From the NCBI RefSeq assembly GCF_000527135.1, contig NZ_AZUP01000001.1:1798001-1862000 (forward strand): DNA of 64,000 nucleotides. The letters run 5' to 3'. This DNA is from Methyloversatilis discipulorum (GTDB lineage: Bacteria > Pseudomonadota > Gammaproteobacteria > Burkholderiales > Rhodocyclaceae). The notes beneath the pieces were generated by a model that was given only the letters and a program-made list of their open reading frames with translations, made no database searches and was not told the origin of the DNA. The position numbers and the translations under genes are program-made. Shown in pieces: positions 1 through 9,644 of this stretch; position 1 is the stretch's first letter; each line of letters begins with the position of its first letter.

Positions 1-1
1 C

Positions 2-331
2 AGCCAGCAGTCGATGGGCACCATGCAGGACGCGATGGACAAGGCACGTCAGGCCTTCGAACAGATCAGCACGGTCGCGCGCACCGCCTTCCAGCAGTTC
101 GGCACCGCTGCCAGCCAGGCCGCCAAGGCACCCGCTGCCGCCGCAGCGGCAGCTGCTGCGGCTCCGGCCGCCAAACCGGCAAGCGCCCCGAAGGCAGCAG
201 CACCGAAGACCGCTGCGAAGACGGCTGCACCGAAGGCGGCGGCTAAACCCGCAGCAAAACCGGCCGCCAAGCCCGCCGCAAAAAGCGCTGCCAAACCAGC
301 GGCCTCGCGCAGCAAGAAGCCGTCCGCCTGA
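2..331 (+). CDS. Phasin family protein, C-terminal part (5' end outside window)
   Basis: This is the 3' part of a gene whose reading frame is open to the left window edge. The visible protein starts with an amphipathic helix typical of phasins (AFEQISTVARTAFQQFG) and then passes into a tail of about 65 residues made almost only of Ala, Lys and Pro, with PAAK repeats like those of histone H1 and of PhaF-type phasins. Phasins coat polyhydroxyalkanoate granules; in PhaF the basic tail binds DNA and helps to share granules between daughter cells. The granule role is family knowledge, and DNA binding by this tail is inferred. An ATG at 14 is in frame but is probably internal, because the usual N-terminal phasin helices are missing. 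Confidence 0.75.
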   Translation, partial: SQQSMGTMQDAMDKARQAFEQISTVARTAFQQFGTAASQAAKAPAAAAAAAAAAPAAKPASAPKAAAPKTAAKTAAPKAAAKPAAKPAAKPAAKSAAKPAASRSKKPSA

Positions 332-353
332 ACGGCGCTCGCTGATCCGCGCC

Positions 354-3245
354 TCAGGAGCGGATCAGCCGCAGCGTGCGCCCCTGCCCCTCGGGGGCGC
401 CGAGCAAGCCCTCGCTGACCACCAGGTCGGCGGGTACCGGCTGCGAGAACAGATAGCCCTGCACCAGATCGCACTGCTGGGCGGCCAGCATGTTCAGCTG
501 TTCGACGTTCTCGACGCCTTCGGCCACGACGCGCATGCCCAAGCCGTGCGCCAGCGCGATGGTCGCGCGCACGATGGCCGCGTCGTCGGCATCGCCCACC
601 AGATCGCGCACGAAGGAACGGTCCACCTTCAGTTCGTCGATCGGGAAGCGCTTCAGATAGGACAGCGACGAATAGCCGGTGCCGAAGTCGTCCACCGACA
701 GGTGCACGCCCAGTGCGCGGATGTCTGCCAGCAAGGTGGCGACGTGGTCGACGTCGCCCATCGCGGTGCTTTCGGTCAGTTCCAGCCGCAGCAGCGACGG
801 TGCGATGCGCGACTGGCGCAACGCATTCTCGACCCGCCGGACCAGCGAGCGCCCGAGGCACTGGCGCGCCGACACATTGACCGCCACCGGCACCACCGCC
901 AGCCCCTGCTTCGACCAGTCGGCGATCTGCTGCGTCACCTGCAGCAGCACCCACTCGCCTATGCCCTCGATCAGGCCAGACTCCTCGGCCACCGCGATGA
1001 AGTCACCGGGCGACAGCAGCTGTCCATCGCGGCGACGGAAGCGCAGCAGCGCCTCGAAGGCGGCCAGCCTGCCGCTCGCCAGCTCGTACTGCGGCTGGTA
1101 ATGCACTTCGAAGCGCCCCTCGTCGAGGCCATGGCGCAGGTCTGATTCCAGTTCGATCCAGTCGCGCGTGCCGGCGCTCATGTCGTGCGCGTAGAAGTGG
1201 ATGGCCGCACCGGACTGCGACTTGCTGCGGTACATCGCGGTATCGGCCATCGCGAACAGCACGTCGGCGTCGTCGCTGTCTTCGTGCGCGATGGCGATGC
1301 CGATGCTGCACGAGAAGCGGAAGTCGACGTCGTCCAGCGTGATGGTCTGACCGACCGCCTGCATCACCTTGGCGGCCACCCGCGCCACCGCGTCGCGGTC
1401 GGCCAGCCCCTGCAGGATGATCATGAATTCGTCGCCGCCCCAGCGCGCCACCGTGTCGCCGACGCGGCAGACGGTGCGCAGGCGGCTGGCCAGCGTGGTG
1501 AGCACCTTGTCGCCCTGCTGGTGGCCAAGGCTGTCGTTGATGCGCTTGAAACGGTCGAGATCGACGAACAGCACCGCCACCATGCCGGCGTCGCGCTGCG
1601 CCAGCGCCTGCCGCAGGCGGTCGCGCAGCAGCACGCGGTTGGGCAGGCCGGTCAACGCGTCGTGCGTCGCCTGATGTGCCAGCTTGTCGGCCGCTGCCAC
1701 GGTATCGCTGACGTCGTTCAGCACCAGCACCACGCCATCGACCCGCCCCGTCATGCCGAACAGCGGGCTGGCGCCCGGGCGCAGCGCCCGCGCCGGGCCG
1801 AAGCGCCCGGCCGGCATCAACACGTGGCCGGGCATCACCTGCGCCCGCGCCTCGTCGCGACAACGGCGCAAAAGATCCTGCAGCAGGTCGCGCAGCGCGC
1901 CCTCGATGGCGGGCAGCCCCTCTATGCCCCGATCGCGCACCTCGGCCAGCCGACAGGCGCACAGCTCCTCCGCCTTGCGATTCAGGTAGCGCAGCCGCAG
2001 CGCACCGTCGAACTGCAGCACGGCGTCGGAAATCGCATACAGCGTCGCGTGTGCCCGCGCGTTGGCCTGCTTCAGGCGCTGCGCCAGATCGACGGTGCGG
2101 ATAGACACCCATACCAGCGCGCCGGCAGTCAGGCCTATCATCACCGCGGCCGGCGCCAGCCATATCCGCGCGACCGCGAGCAGCACGACGCTGATGAGCA
2201 GCGGCACGGTCAGCGCGCCAGCCACCAGCACCATGTCGCGCAACCGTGCATGCGGGCGGCGCAGCCACAGCATGGCGAGTACGCACAACGCCGCGGGCAG
2301 GCTCCATACCGATGCGAGCTGGGTCGAGTAGCGGTCGTTGCGCAGCGCCGAGTAGGCGCGCGCATGAAAGTCGACGGCCGGCATCGGCGCCGCCAGTGCC
2401 GATGCCGGCGTGGCCAGCGCACTGCCCGAACCGGTATAGGTGACGCCAACCAGCACGCTGCGCCCGCGCAGCAGATTGGGCGATACCGCGCCGGCCAGCA
2501 CGTCGGTGGCCGACAGGTGGGCAACCGGCCAGGCGCCACCGGGCAGCACGATGACCTCGTGATCGCGCACCCACGACCCCGCCGCCGGTTCCGCCGCGCC
2601 ACGCCGACCACCGATGCCGGACAGCGGCCGCGACTTGCGCGATACGTCGATCAGCGCCCAGGCCAGCGCCGGCCATTGCGGACTGCCCGCCCCCGCTTCG
2701 AGGTAAAGCCGGCGCGACAGCGCGTCGGCGTCGACCTCGACATCGACGTGCGCCAGCCGTGCCGCCGCATCGGCCAGCGCCGGCCAGGGCTGCAGCGTGC
2801 CGACACCGCCACCGGCCGACGCCACCGGCGCCACCGGCAGCACGACGTTACCGGCACGCTGCACCGCGTCGATCAGCGCCGCATCGCCCCGATCGTCGGC
2901 AGACGGCTCGGCGAACATGACCGCGTAGCCGATGCCGGACACGCCGGCGCTCGACAGCCGGTCCACCAGTTCGGCATGGCGTTCGCGCGGCCACGGCCAG
3001 GGTCCGCGCGCCGCCAGGCTGGCGTCGTCGATCGCAATCACGATGGGCGCCTGGGTGTCGACGCTGCCGCCGCTCGGCGGCCCTGCCAGCAACTCGACGC
3101 TCAGCAAGTCATGCAGCAGCAGGTCGAGCCGGGCTACCGACAGCGGCGTCTTCGCGTACAGCGCAGCGATCACCAGCAGCGAGAGCAGCCAGGGCAGGCG
3201 GTAGCGGTCGCCCAGTGCCGAGAGCAGCCGACGTACCGTGCTCAT
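354..3245 (-). CDS. CHASE2-PAS-GGDEF-EAL c-di-GMP signalling protein
   Basis: A 963-residue membrane sensor that makes and/or degrades cyclic di-GMP. In order: a transmembrane helix at about 17-32, a periplasmic CHASE2 domain (about 40-300), a hydrophobic block of two to three helices (about 313-380), a PAS-like segment (400-515), a GGDEF domain (about 525-690) and an EAL domain (about 700-950). The cyclase motif GGDEF (603-607) is intact and is preceded by the RVGD inhibitory site (594-597) at the canonical five-residue distance. EAL (731-733), ELTES and DDFGTGYSSL are also intact, so both activities look possible. It lies 58 bp downstream of the LysM/FecR gene in the same direction, an arrangement often seen for CHASE2 proteins, so the two probably form one sensory unit. 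The ligand is unknown. Confidence 0.92.
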   Translation of the reverse strand: MSTVRRLLSALGDRYRLPWLLSLLVIAALYAKTPLSVARLDLLLHDLLSVELLAGPPSGGSVDTQAPIVIAIDDASLAARGPWPWPRERHAELVDRLSSAGVSGIGYAVMFAEPSADDRGDAALIDAVQRAGNVVLPVAPVASAGGGVGTLQPWPALADAAARLAHVDVEVDADALSRRLYLEAGAGSPQWPALAWALIDVSRKSRPLSGIGGRRGAAEPAAGSWVRDHEVIVLPGGAWPVAHLSATDVLAGAVSPNLLRGRSVLVGVTYTGSGSALATPASALAAPMPAVDFHARAYSALRNDRYSTQLASVWSLPAALCVLAMLWLRRPHARLRDMVLVAGALTVPLLISVVLLAVARIWLAPAAVMIGLTAGALVWVSIRTVDLAQRLKQANARAHATLYAISDAVLQFDGALRLRYLNRKAEELCACRLAEVRDRGIEGLPAIEGALRDLLQDLLRRCRDEARAQVMPGHVLMPAGRFGPARALRPGASPLFGMTGRVDGVVLVLNDVSDTVAAADKLAHQATHDALTGLPNRVLLRDRLRQALAQRDAGMVAVLFVDLDRFKRINDSLGHQQGDKVLTTLASRLRTVCRVGDTVARWGGDEFMIILQGLADRDAVARVAAKVMQAVGQTITLDDVDFRFSCSIGIAIAHEDSDDADVLFAMADTAMYRSKSQSGAAIHFYAHDMSAGTRDWIELESDLRHGLDEGRFEVHYQPQYELASGRLAAFEALLRFRRRDGQLLSPGDFIAVAEESGLIEGIGEWVLLQVTQQIADWSKQGLAVVPVAVNVSARQCLGRSLVRRVENALRQSRIAPSLLRLELTESTAMGDVDHVATLLADIRALGVHLSVDDFGTGYSSLSYLKRFPIDELKVDRSFVRDLVGDADDAAIVRATIALAHGLGMRVVAEGVENVEQLNMLAAQQCDLVQGYLFSQPVPADLVVSEGLLGAPEGQGRTLRLIRS

Positions 3246-3303
3246 GCGAAAACGCCTTCGGGTTCGGGGCGGGGTACGCGGAGCACGGTCATGATCGGTG
3301 GGC

Positions 3304-4932
3304 TCAGATCAGCAGCAGCAGCGGCAACAGCCACCAGACGCGGAAGGCCGGCTCAGGCTCCGGCACCGTGATCGCCTGTGTCGGCGCCCAGTCGCCCTCG
3401 AAGCCGTCGGCCGCGAGGCTGCGCACGCGCAAGTACCAGGTGCCGGGCTGCGCGTCACGCAAGAGCCAGGACGGGCTGTCAGTCTGCGCATCGACGGCGG
3501 GCGCGGCGAAGTCCTCGCTGCGGGCGATCTGGATCTGGTAACGCATGCCTTCGCCAGCGTCGCGCCAGCGCAGGGCCAACCCGTCCGGCCCGGCCTGCGG
3601 CGGCTCCATCGCCGGGCCGGGCGGCGGCCGGCGGAAGGTCTGCGCGTCGCTGAACGGACCGACACCCTCGTCCGGGTTCCGGCTGGCGATGCGCCAGTGA
3701 TAGATGCCCGGCGGCAGCGCATCGTCCGGGCGATAGAGCGGTTCGCTCAGATCGCTGCGATCAATGCGCGGCGCGTCGAAACGCGGATTGTCGGCGATCT
3801 GCAGGCGCCAGCTTTCGTCGGGGCGGGCGCGACTCCAGCGCAACTGCGGCCTTTCGTCGCTGACCCGTGCCTCGGGTACCGGTTCGACCAGCACCGGTGG
3901 CTCGGGCCGTGCATCCACTTTGAGCGTCCACTCGCCATCGCGCCCCTCGAAGCCGTCGGCGTCGATGCCGCGCACGCGCACATGGTAGTCACCGTCTGGA
4001 AGATCCGCCGCGACGACAGCCGGACGATCGCCGGTGCGGTCGGACACGACGGTGTCGAAACGGCCGTCGGCCGTCACCTGCACACGGTAGGCACGGGCGG
4101 CGTCGACTGGCGGGAACGGCAGATTGATCGGCAGGCGGTCGGCGAACAGCGGCTGCCCAACGGGCGCCGGCAGCAGCGCGCGCGGCGGCGTCACCGCCCG
4201 GCCGGCCTGCGCCGACGCACCCTGCCCGGCGTCGAGCGCCTGGCTGCCGGCCTCGTTACCGAAAGCGACCCGGCCTTCGAGCACTTCGCTGCGCGCACTG
4301 ACGGCGTCGGCATGGACGCGGAACTGCGTGCCGCGCACCGCGGCCACCGCCGCCGGCGTCTGGATTTCGAAGCGACCGGCCGGCCCGCTGCGCGGCGCCA
4401 CCAGACTGTCGACCGAACCGCGCAGCAGTTCCAGCCGGACCCAGGACCCCGCGCCAGCGGCGAAATCGGCCGACCGCTGCACGCCCAGTTCGCTGCGCGG
4501 ACGCAGCTGGACGCGGCTGCCGTCGGCGAAGGCCAGCGCCACGCTGCCCGCCTCGCCGGTCACCAGCCGCGAACCCGGCTCCAGTTTGTCGCCGGCCTGA
4601 GCCGGGCGGGTGCGGCCGTCGGCAACGGCGATGGTCACGTCGCCGCGCACCGCATCGATGCGCACTTCGCGCGTCTGCAGGCGCAGCCACTGTTCGGGAA
4701 TCAGCAGCCGGCTGCCCGGCACCATCCGGCGCGGCTCGCTGATCCGGTTGTATTGCTGGATGCGCGGCCAGTAGGAAATATCCTTCAGGTAGCGCTGGGT
4801 CAGATTCCAGGGGTTGTCGCCCGGGCGCACCTCGTAGGCGAAATCGGCGGCAAGCGCCGGCGCGCCGCAAAGCAGTACGCCACCCGAAACGAGTGCAAGA
4901 CGCAAGGAAAAGGCGAGAGGGTGAGACAGCAA
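3304..4932 (-). CDS. LysM and FecR domain periplasmic protein
   Basis: A 542-residue exported protein. A signal peptide ends near residue 29 (APALA/AD). A LysM peptidoglycan-binding domain (about 33-82, starting YEVRPGDNPWNL) is followed by a FecR domain (about 88-190) and then by several fibronectin-III-like beta repeats containing short YRVQV and YHVRVRG strand motifs. The extreme C-terminus is a hydrophobic stretch (WWLLPLLLL) that could be a membrane anchor. FecR domains normally relay signals in the periplasm; with no sigma factor nearby and a CHASE2 cyclase/phosphodiesterase directly downstream, this protein more likely acts as a cell-wall-bound partner of that sensor. That role is inferred from gene order. 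It starts 180 bp downstream of the outer-membrane lipoprotein gene and probably has its own promoter. Confidence 0.88.
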   Translation of the reverse strand: MLSHPLAFSLRLALVSGGVLLCGAPALAADFAYEVRPGDNPWNLTQRYLKDISYWPRIQQYNRISEPRRMVPGSRLLIPEQWLRLQTREVRIDAVRGDVTIAVADGRTRPAQAGDKLEPGSRLVTGEAGSVALAFADGSRVQLRPRSELGVQRSADFAAGAGSWVRLELLRGSVDSLVAPRSGPAGRFEIQTPAAVAAVRGTQFRVHADAVSARSEVLEGRVAFGNEAGSQALDAGQGASAQAGRAVTPPRALLPAPVGQPLFADRLPINLPFPPVDAARAYRVQVTADGRFDTVVSDRTGDRPAVVAADLPDGDYHVRVRGIDADGFEGRDGEWTLKVDARPEPPVLVEPVPEARVSDERPQLRWSRARPDESWRLQIADNPRFDAPRIDRSDLSEPLYRPDDALPPGIYHWRIASRNPDEGVGPFSDAQTFRRPPPGPAMEPPQAGPDGLALRWRDAGEGMRYQIQIARSEDFAAPAVDAQTDSPSWLLRDAQPGTWYLRVRSLAADGFEGDWAPTQAITVPEPEPAFRVWWLLPLLLLI

Positions 4933-5112
4933 CGCATTCTCCCGAAAGGCAATTTCCGGATTCTATGCGCACACGCTATGCATTTCACTTTCATCTGCGA
5001 CGTCGCGTGAACCTGTTCCGGTGACAGCCCGGACATGCGCCTCAGCATGCACCTGTTTCGTCGGTGGCGAAAGCAGGCCGGCGACCGCCCGCAAGCCGGG
5101 CCTGGCGGAGGC

Positions 5113-6549
5113 TCAGCGGCTGTTTGCGGACGGCTGGTCGCCCGCAATGCCGACGACGGCTGAAGGCTCCCACCCGCCCCCCACCGCCTTGTTCAGCAGC
5201 GCGCTGGCCGAAAACTGCCGGCCGCGCAGCTGCATCAGGCTGCGTTCGTTGTCCAGCGCCGCCGTCTGGGCGGTGACGACTTCGGTGTAGCTGGCGGTGC
5301 CGGCGCGATAGCGGTTCAGCGCCAGCGTCTCGGCTTCGCGCGCAGCGGCGAGCGCCTGTTCGCGCAGTGCGGCTTCGTCCGCGAGCAGGCGCAGCGCCGA
5401 CAGGTTGTCCTCGACCTCCTGCAGCGCACCAAGCACGGTCTGCCGGTACTGGGCCACGGTCACTTCGTGCGCACCGCGGGCGGATTCGATCTGCGCGTCG
5501 CGCCGGCCGCCGTCGTACACCGCCTGCGCCAGCGACAGGCCGAAGGACCACACCAGATTGGACGCGTTGAACCACTGCGCGAAGTTGTTGCCGGCGTAGC
5601 CGGTCGAGGCGTTCAGCGTCAGCGACGGAAACCACGCCGCCTGCGCGACGCCGATGCGCGCATTGGCGGCGGCGACGCGGCGCTCGGCGGCGGCGATGTC
5701 GGGCCGGCGTTCGAGCAGGGTCGACGGCAGGCCGACCGGAGTTTCCGGCGGCGCGCCCTGCCAGTCCGCTTCGGCCAGCGAGAAGCTGGACGCCGCCTCG
5801 CCGACCAGCACCGCGATCGCGTTGGCGAGCTGGGTGCGCGTCAGGTCGAGATCGACCGCCTGCGCCTGCGCGGCGCGCAGCTGGGCCAGCGCGCTCGCTT
5901 CGTCGCCGCGCGTGGCGACACCGGCGGCAACACGGTTGCGCGCCACTTCCAGCGCCTTCTCGTAAGCGGCGACGGTGCGCGCATACAGCGCGCGCTGGCT
6001 GTCGGCGGCACGCAGCTGGAAGTAGTTCTGCACCAGTTCGGCCTGCAGCGACAGGCGCACCGACGCGAGATCGGCGGCGCTGCCCTGCAGTTCGGCGCCG
6101 GCGGCTTCGACCTCGCGGCCGATGCGGCCCCACAGGTCGGCTTCCCAGCTGGCGTCGAGGCCAAGCTGAGTGGTGTTCGACTGGTTGGCCGAGCGCCCCT
6201 GAATCGCCGCGCTGCGGCTGCGCTGCGCCGAGGCGCTGAGCCCGACCTCCGGCAGGAAGCCGGCCCGCGCCTGCTGCGCGGCGGCGCGTGCCTGACGGTA
6301 GTTGCCGAGCGCCACGCGCAGGTCCTGGTTGGCGCGGTCGGCGCGGGCGATCAGGTCATCGAGCACCGGGTCGCCATAGGCCCGCCACCAGTCGCCGCGC
6401 GGCAGGTGGTCGGCCGGCTCGGCCGGCTTCCAGCCGTCGGCGGCGCGGTAGTCCTGCGGCAGGTCGAAGGCCGGCCGCTGGTGGTCCGGGCCTATCGTGG
6501 TGCAGCCGGCGAACAGCGCGGCCAGAAGAAGCGGCAGTATCTTGTTCAT
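5113..6549 (-). CDS. RND efflux outer-membrane lipoprotein, NodT/OprM family (OpmB-like)
   Basis: A 478-residue TolC-like outer-membrane factor. It has a lipoprotein signal with the cysteine at residue 16 (LLAALFAGC) and the duplicated outer-membrane efflux domain of the NodT family (WWRAYGDPVLDDLI near the N-terminus, RRPDIAAAERRVAAANARIG in the second half). It forms the trimeric exit duct for the pump encoded just upstream. Its ATG overlaps the stop codon of the upstream permease gene as ATGA, so translation is coupled. It is the last gene of a four-gene operon in the order membrane-fusion, permease, permease, outer-membrane factor, the arrangement of muxABC-opmB in Pseudomonas. Confidence 0.93.
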   Translation of the reverse strand: MNKILPLLLAALFAGCTTIGPDHQRPAFDLPQDYRAADGWKPAEPADHLPRGDWWRAYGDPVLDDLIARADRANQDLRVALGNYRQARAAAQQARAGFLPEVGLSASAQRSRSAAIQGRSANQSNTTQLGLDASWEADLWGRIGREVEAAGAELQGSAADLASVRLSLQAELVQNYFQLRAADSQRALYARTVAAYEKALEVARNRVAAGVATRGDEASALAQLRAAQAQAVDLDLTRTQLANAIAVLVGEAASSFSLAEADWQGAPPETPVGLPSTLLERRPDIAAAERRVAAANARIGVAQAAWFPSLTLNASTGYAGNNFAQWFNASNLVWSFGLSLAQAVYDGGRRDAQIESARGAHEVTVAQYRQTVLGALQEVEDNLSALRLLADEAALREQALAAAREAETLALNRYRAGTASYTEVVTAQTAALDNERSLMQLRGRQFSASALLNKAVGGGWEPSAVVGIAGDQPSANSR

Positions 6550-9500
6550 GGCGAGACCGGGCGCGGCGTGCGCGCGATGAGGCGGCCGCAGAAGCGGCTG
6601 AAGCGTTCGAGATAGAGATAGGTGACCGGCGTCGTGTACAGCGTCAGCAGCTGGCTCACCACCAGGCCGCCGACCACCGCGATGCCCAGCGGCTGGCGCA
6701 GTTCCGAACCTTCGCCGAAGCCGATGGCCAGCGGCAGCGCACCGACCATGGCGGCCAGTGTGGTCATCAGGATGGGGCGCAGGCGCAGCAGGCAGGCCTC
6801 GCGGATCGCCGCCCGCGGCTCCAGGCCACGCGTGCGTTCGGCGTCGAGCGCGAAGTCGATCATCATGATGGCGTTCTTCTTGACGATGCCAATCAGTAGC
6901 AGCACGCCGATCACCGCGATCAGACCGAACTCGATGTTGAAGGCCATCAGCGCGAGGATGGCGCCGATGCCGGCCGACGGCAGCGTGGACAGGATGGTGA
7001 GCGGGTGGATCAGGCTTTCGTACAGGATGCCCAGCACCAGATAGACCGCGACGATGGCGCCCAGTATCAGCAGCGGCTGGTTGTCCAGCGACTGCTGGAA
7101 GGCGCGCGCCGAGCCCTGGAAGCCGGCGTTGATGCTGGCCGGCACGCCGATGTCGGCCATCGCCGCGCGCACCGCGTCCATCGCCTGCGCCAGCGTGACG
7201 CCTTCGGCGGTGCCGAAGGACACGGTGGTGGACACGCGACCGTCGAGGTGGGCGATGGACAGCGGCATGACGCCCTGCTCGACCCGCGCGAAACTGTCCA
7301 GCGGCGCCAGCCCGCCGTCGGCGGTGGCGACGCGCACCGAATCCAGCGCCGACAGATCCTGCGCGCGTTCGGGTGCGACTTCGAGCACCACCTTGTACTG
7401 GTTCAGCGGTTCGTACAGCGTGCTCACCTGACGCTGGCCGAAGCCGTCGTAGAGCTCCTGATTGACGATGCCCGGCGTCAGGCCGAGACGGGCCAGCGTG
7501 TCGCGGTCATAGACCAACCGCGTCTGCGAGGCGCGGTCTTCCTGGTCGGTGCCGACATCGACCAGCTGTGGCAGATCGCGCATCGCATCACGCACCTTGG
7601 GCACCCACTCGCGCAGCGCGCGCAGGCTGTCGGCGGTCAGCGTGAACTGGTACTGCGAGGACGAGCGCAGGCCGCCGACGCGCAGGTCCTGCGCCGCCAC
7701 CAGGAAGAGCTGCACGCCTTCGATGCGCGCCAGCTTGCCACGCAGCCGGCCGATCACCTGCTCGGCCGACGCACCGCGCTCCTTCAGCGGCTTCAGATTG
7801 ACGAAGAAGCTCGCGTTGTTGGCGCCACCGCCGCGGCCGCCGCCGGTGAAGGCGCTCACGTTGTCCACCGCCGGGTCGCTCCTGATCGCATCTACCGCCT
7901 GCGCCATCTTTTTCGTCATCGCCTGGTAGGACGTGCTCTGGTCGGCGCGCAGGCTGCCGAACAGCCGGCCGGTGTCCTGGTTCGGGAAGAAGCCCTTGGG
8001 CACGATGGAAAACAGCCAGAAGTTAAGCGCGATGGCGCCGAGGAAGATGAGCATGACGATGCGCGTGTGGCGCAGCGCCCAGTCCAGGCTGTGCGCGTAG
8101 GCGATCTGCAGATCGTCGAATACGCGGCCGAGGGCGCGCTGCCAGCGCGCTTCCTGCTCGACCGGTCTGTGCCGCAGCAGGCGCGCCGCCAGCATCGGCG
8201 CCGCGGTCAGCGAAACCACCATGGACACCAGCACCGCGACCGACATCGTCAGCGCGAACTCTCGGAACAGCCGGCCGACCACGCCACCCATCAGCAGGAT
8301 GGGGATGAACACCGCGACCAGCGACAGGCTGATCGCCACCACGGTGAAGCCGACTTCGCGCACGCCGGCCACCGCCGCCTCGAAGGGTTTGAGCCCGCGC
8401 TCGATGTGGCGGGCGATGTTCTCGATCACCACCACCGCGTCGTCGACAACGAAACCAGTGGCGATGGTCAGCGCCATCAGCGACAGATTGTTCAGGCTGA
8501 AGCCGAGCAGGTACATGACGGCGAAACTGCCGGCCAGCGACACCGGCACCACGACCGCCGGAATCAGCGTCGCCCGCGCGTTGCGCAGGAACAGGAACAC
8601 CACCAGGATGACCAGCGCGATCGAAATGACCAGCGCGATCTCCACCTCGTGCAAAGCGCTGCGTATGGTGACGGAACTGTCCATCGCCACTTCCATGCGC
8701 GCCGCCGCCGGCAGGCTGGCACCCAGCTCGGGCAGCAGTTCGCGCACCCGCTCGACCGTTTCGATCACGTTGCTGCCCGGCCGCTTGGTCAGCACCAGCA
8801 GCACCGTCGGCTTGCCGTTGGTCAGGCCGAGGTTGCGCACGTCCTGCACCGAATCCTCGACCCGTGCCACGTCGCCCAGACGCAGCACCGCGCCCGAGGT
8901 GTGGCGCAGGATGAGCGGCACGTAGTCCTCGGCGCGGCGCGCCTGGTCGTTCGCCTCGATCTGCCAGTAGCGCTCGCCGTTCTCGACGAAGCCCTTGGGC
9001 CGGTTCACGTTCGATTCGGTGATGCGGTTGCGCACGTCGGCCAGCGTCAGGCCGCTCTGGTGCAGCGCTTCCGGATTGACCTGCACGCGGATGGCCGGCA
9101 GCGCGCCGCCGCCGACGGTCACTTCGCCCACCCCCGGAATCTGCGCCAGCTTCTGCGCCAGCACCGTCGAGGCCACGTCGTACAGCCGCGGAATGGGCAC
9201 CGTATCCGACGTGATCGCCAGGATCATGATGGGCGCGTCGGCCGGATTCACCTTGCGATAGCTGGGGTTGGACGGCAGGCTGGTCGGCAGGCTGGCGCGC
9301 GCGGCGTTGATCGCCGCCTGCACGTCGCGCGCCGCGCCCTCGACGTCGCGGTCGAGGTCGAACTGCAGCGTCACCCGCGTATTGCCCTGCGAACTGCTGG
9401 ACGTCATCTCGGTGACGCCAGCGATGCGGCCCAGCGTGCGCTCCAGCGGCGTCGCCACGGTCGCCGCCATCACCTCGGGGCTGGCTCCGGGCAGCGCGGC

Positions 9501-9644
9501 GCTGACCGATATGGTCGGGAAGTCGACCTGCGGCAGCGCCGACACCGGCAGCAGCCGGAAGGCCAGCGCGCCAGCCAGCGCAATCGCCGCGGTCAGCAGC
9601 ACGGTGCCGACCGGACGGCGGATGGGCAGTGCCCAGGCGCTCAT
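6546..9644 (-). CDS. mdtC: RND multidrug efflux permease, MdtC/MuxC type
   Basis: A 1032-residue inner-membrane proton/drug antiporter with 12 predicted helices and two large periplasmic loops. The start is the ATG giving [16 protein letters not shown]: it overlaps the stop codon of the preceding permease as ATGA, and this sequence is the standard N-terminus of the family. A longer open frame exists upstream but runs through the other permease gene. The proton-relay pair appears in [15 protein letters not shown] in transmembrane helix 4. Two different but related permeases side by side mark the MdtBC class, in which the functional trimer mixes both subunits. Known substrates of the class include novobiocin, bile salts and metal-related compounds; the actual substrate here cannot be read from the sequence. 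Confidence 0.94.
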   Translation of the reverse strand: MSAWALPIRRPVGTVLLTAAIALAGALAFRLLPVSALPQVDFPTISVSAALPGASPEVMAATVATPLERTLGRIAGVTEMTSSSSQGNTRVTLQFDLDRDVEGAARDVQAAINAARASLPTSLPSNPSYRKVNPADAPIMILAITSDTVPIPRLYDVASTVLAQKLAQIPGVGEVTVGGGALPAIRVQVNPEALHQSGLTLADVRNRITESNVNRPKGFVENGERYWQIEANDQARRAEDYVPLILRHTSGAVLRLGDVARVEDSVQDVRNLGLTNGKPTVLLVLTKRPGSNVIETVERVRELLPELGASLPAAARMEVAMDSSVTIRSALHEVEIALVISIALVILVVFLFLRNARATLIPAVVVPVSLAGSFAVMYLLGFSLNNLSLMALTIATGFVVDDAVVVIENIARHIERGLKPFEAAVAGVREVGFTVVAISLSLVAVFIPILLMGGVVGRLFREFALTMSVAVLVSMVVSLTAAPMLAARLLRHRPVEQEARWQRALGRVFDDLQIAYAHSLDWALRHTRIVMLIFLGAIALNFWLFSIVPKGFFPNQDTGRLFGSLRADQSTSYQAMTKKMAQAVDAIRSDPAVDNVSAFTGGGRGGGANNASFFVNLKPLKERGASAEQVIGRLRGKLARIEGVQLFLVAAQDLRVGGLRSSSQYQFTLTADSLRALREWVPKVRDAMRDLPQLVDVGTDQEDRASQTRLVYDRDTLARLGLTPGIVNQELYDGFGQRQVSTLYEPLNQYKVVLEVAPERAQDLSALDSVRVATADGGLAPLDSFARVEQGVMPLSIAHLDGRVSTTVSFGTAEGVTLAQAMDAVRAAMADIGVPASINAGFQGSARAFQQSLDNQPLLILGAIVAVYLVLGILYESLIHPLTILSTLPSAGIGAILALMAFNIEFGLIAVIGVLLLIGIVKKNAIMMIDFALDAERTRGLEPRAAIREACLLRLRPILMTTLAAMVGALPLAIGFGEGSELRQPLGIAVVGGLVVSQLLTLYTTPVTYLYLERFSRFCGRLIARTPRPVSP

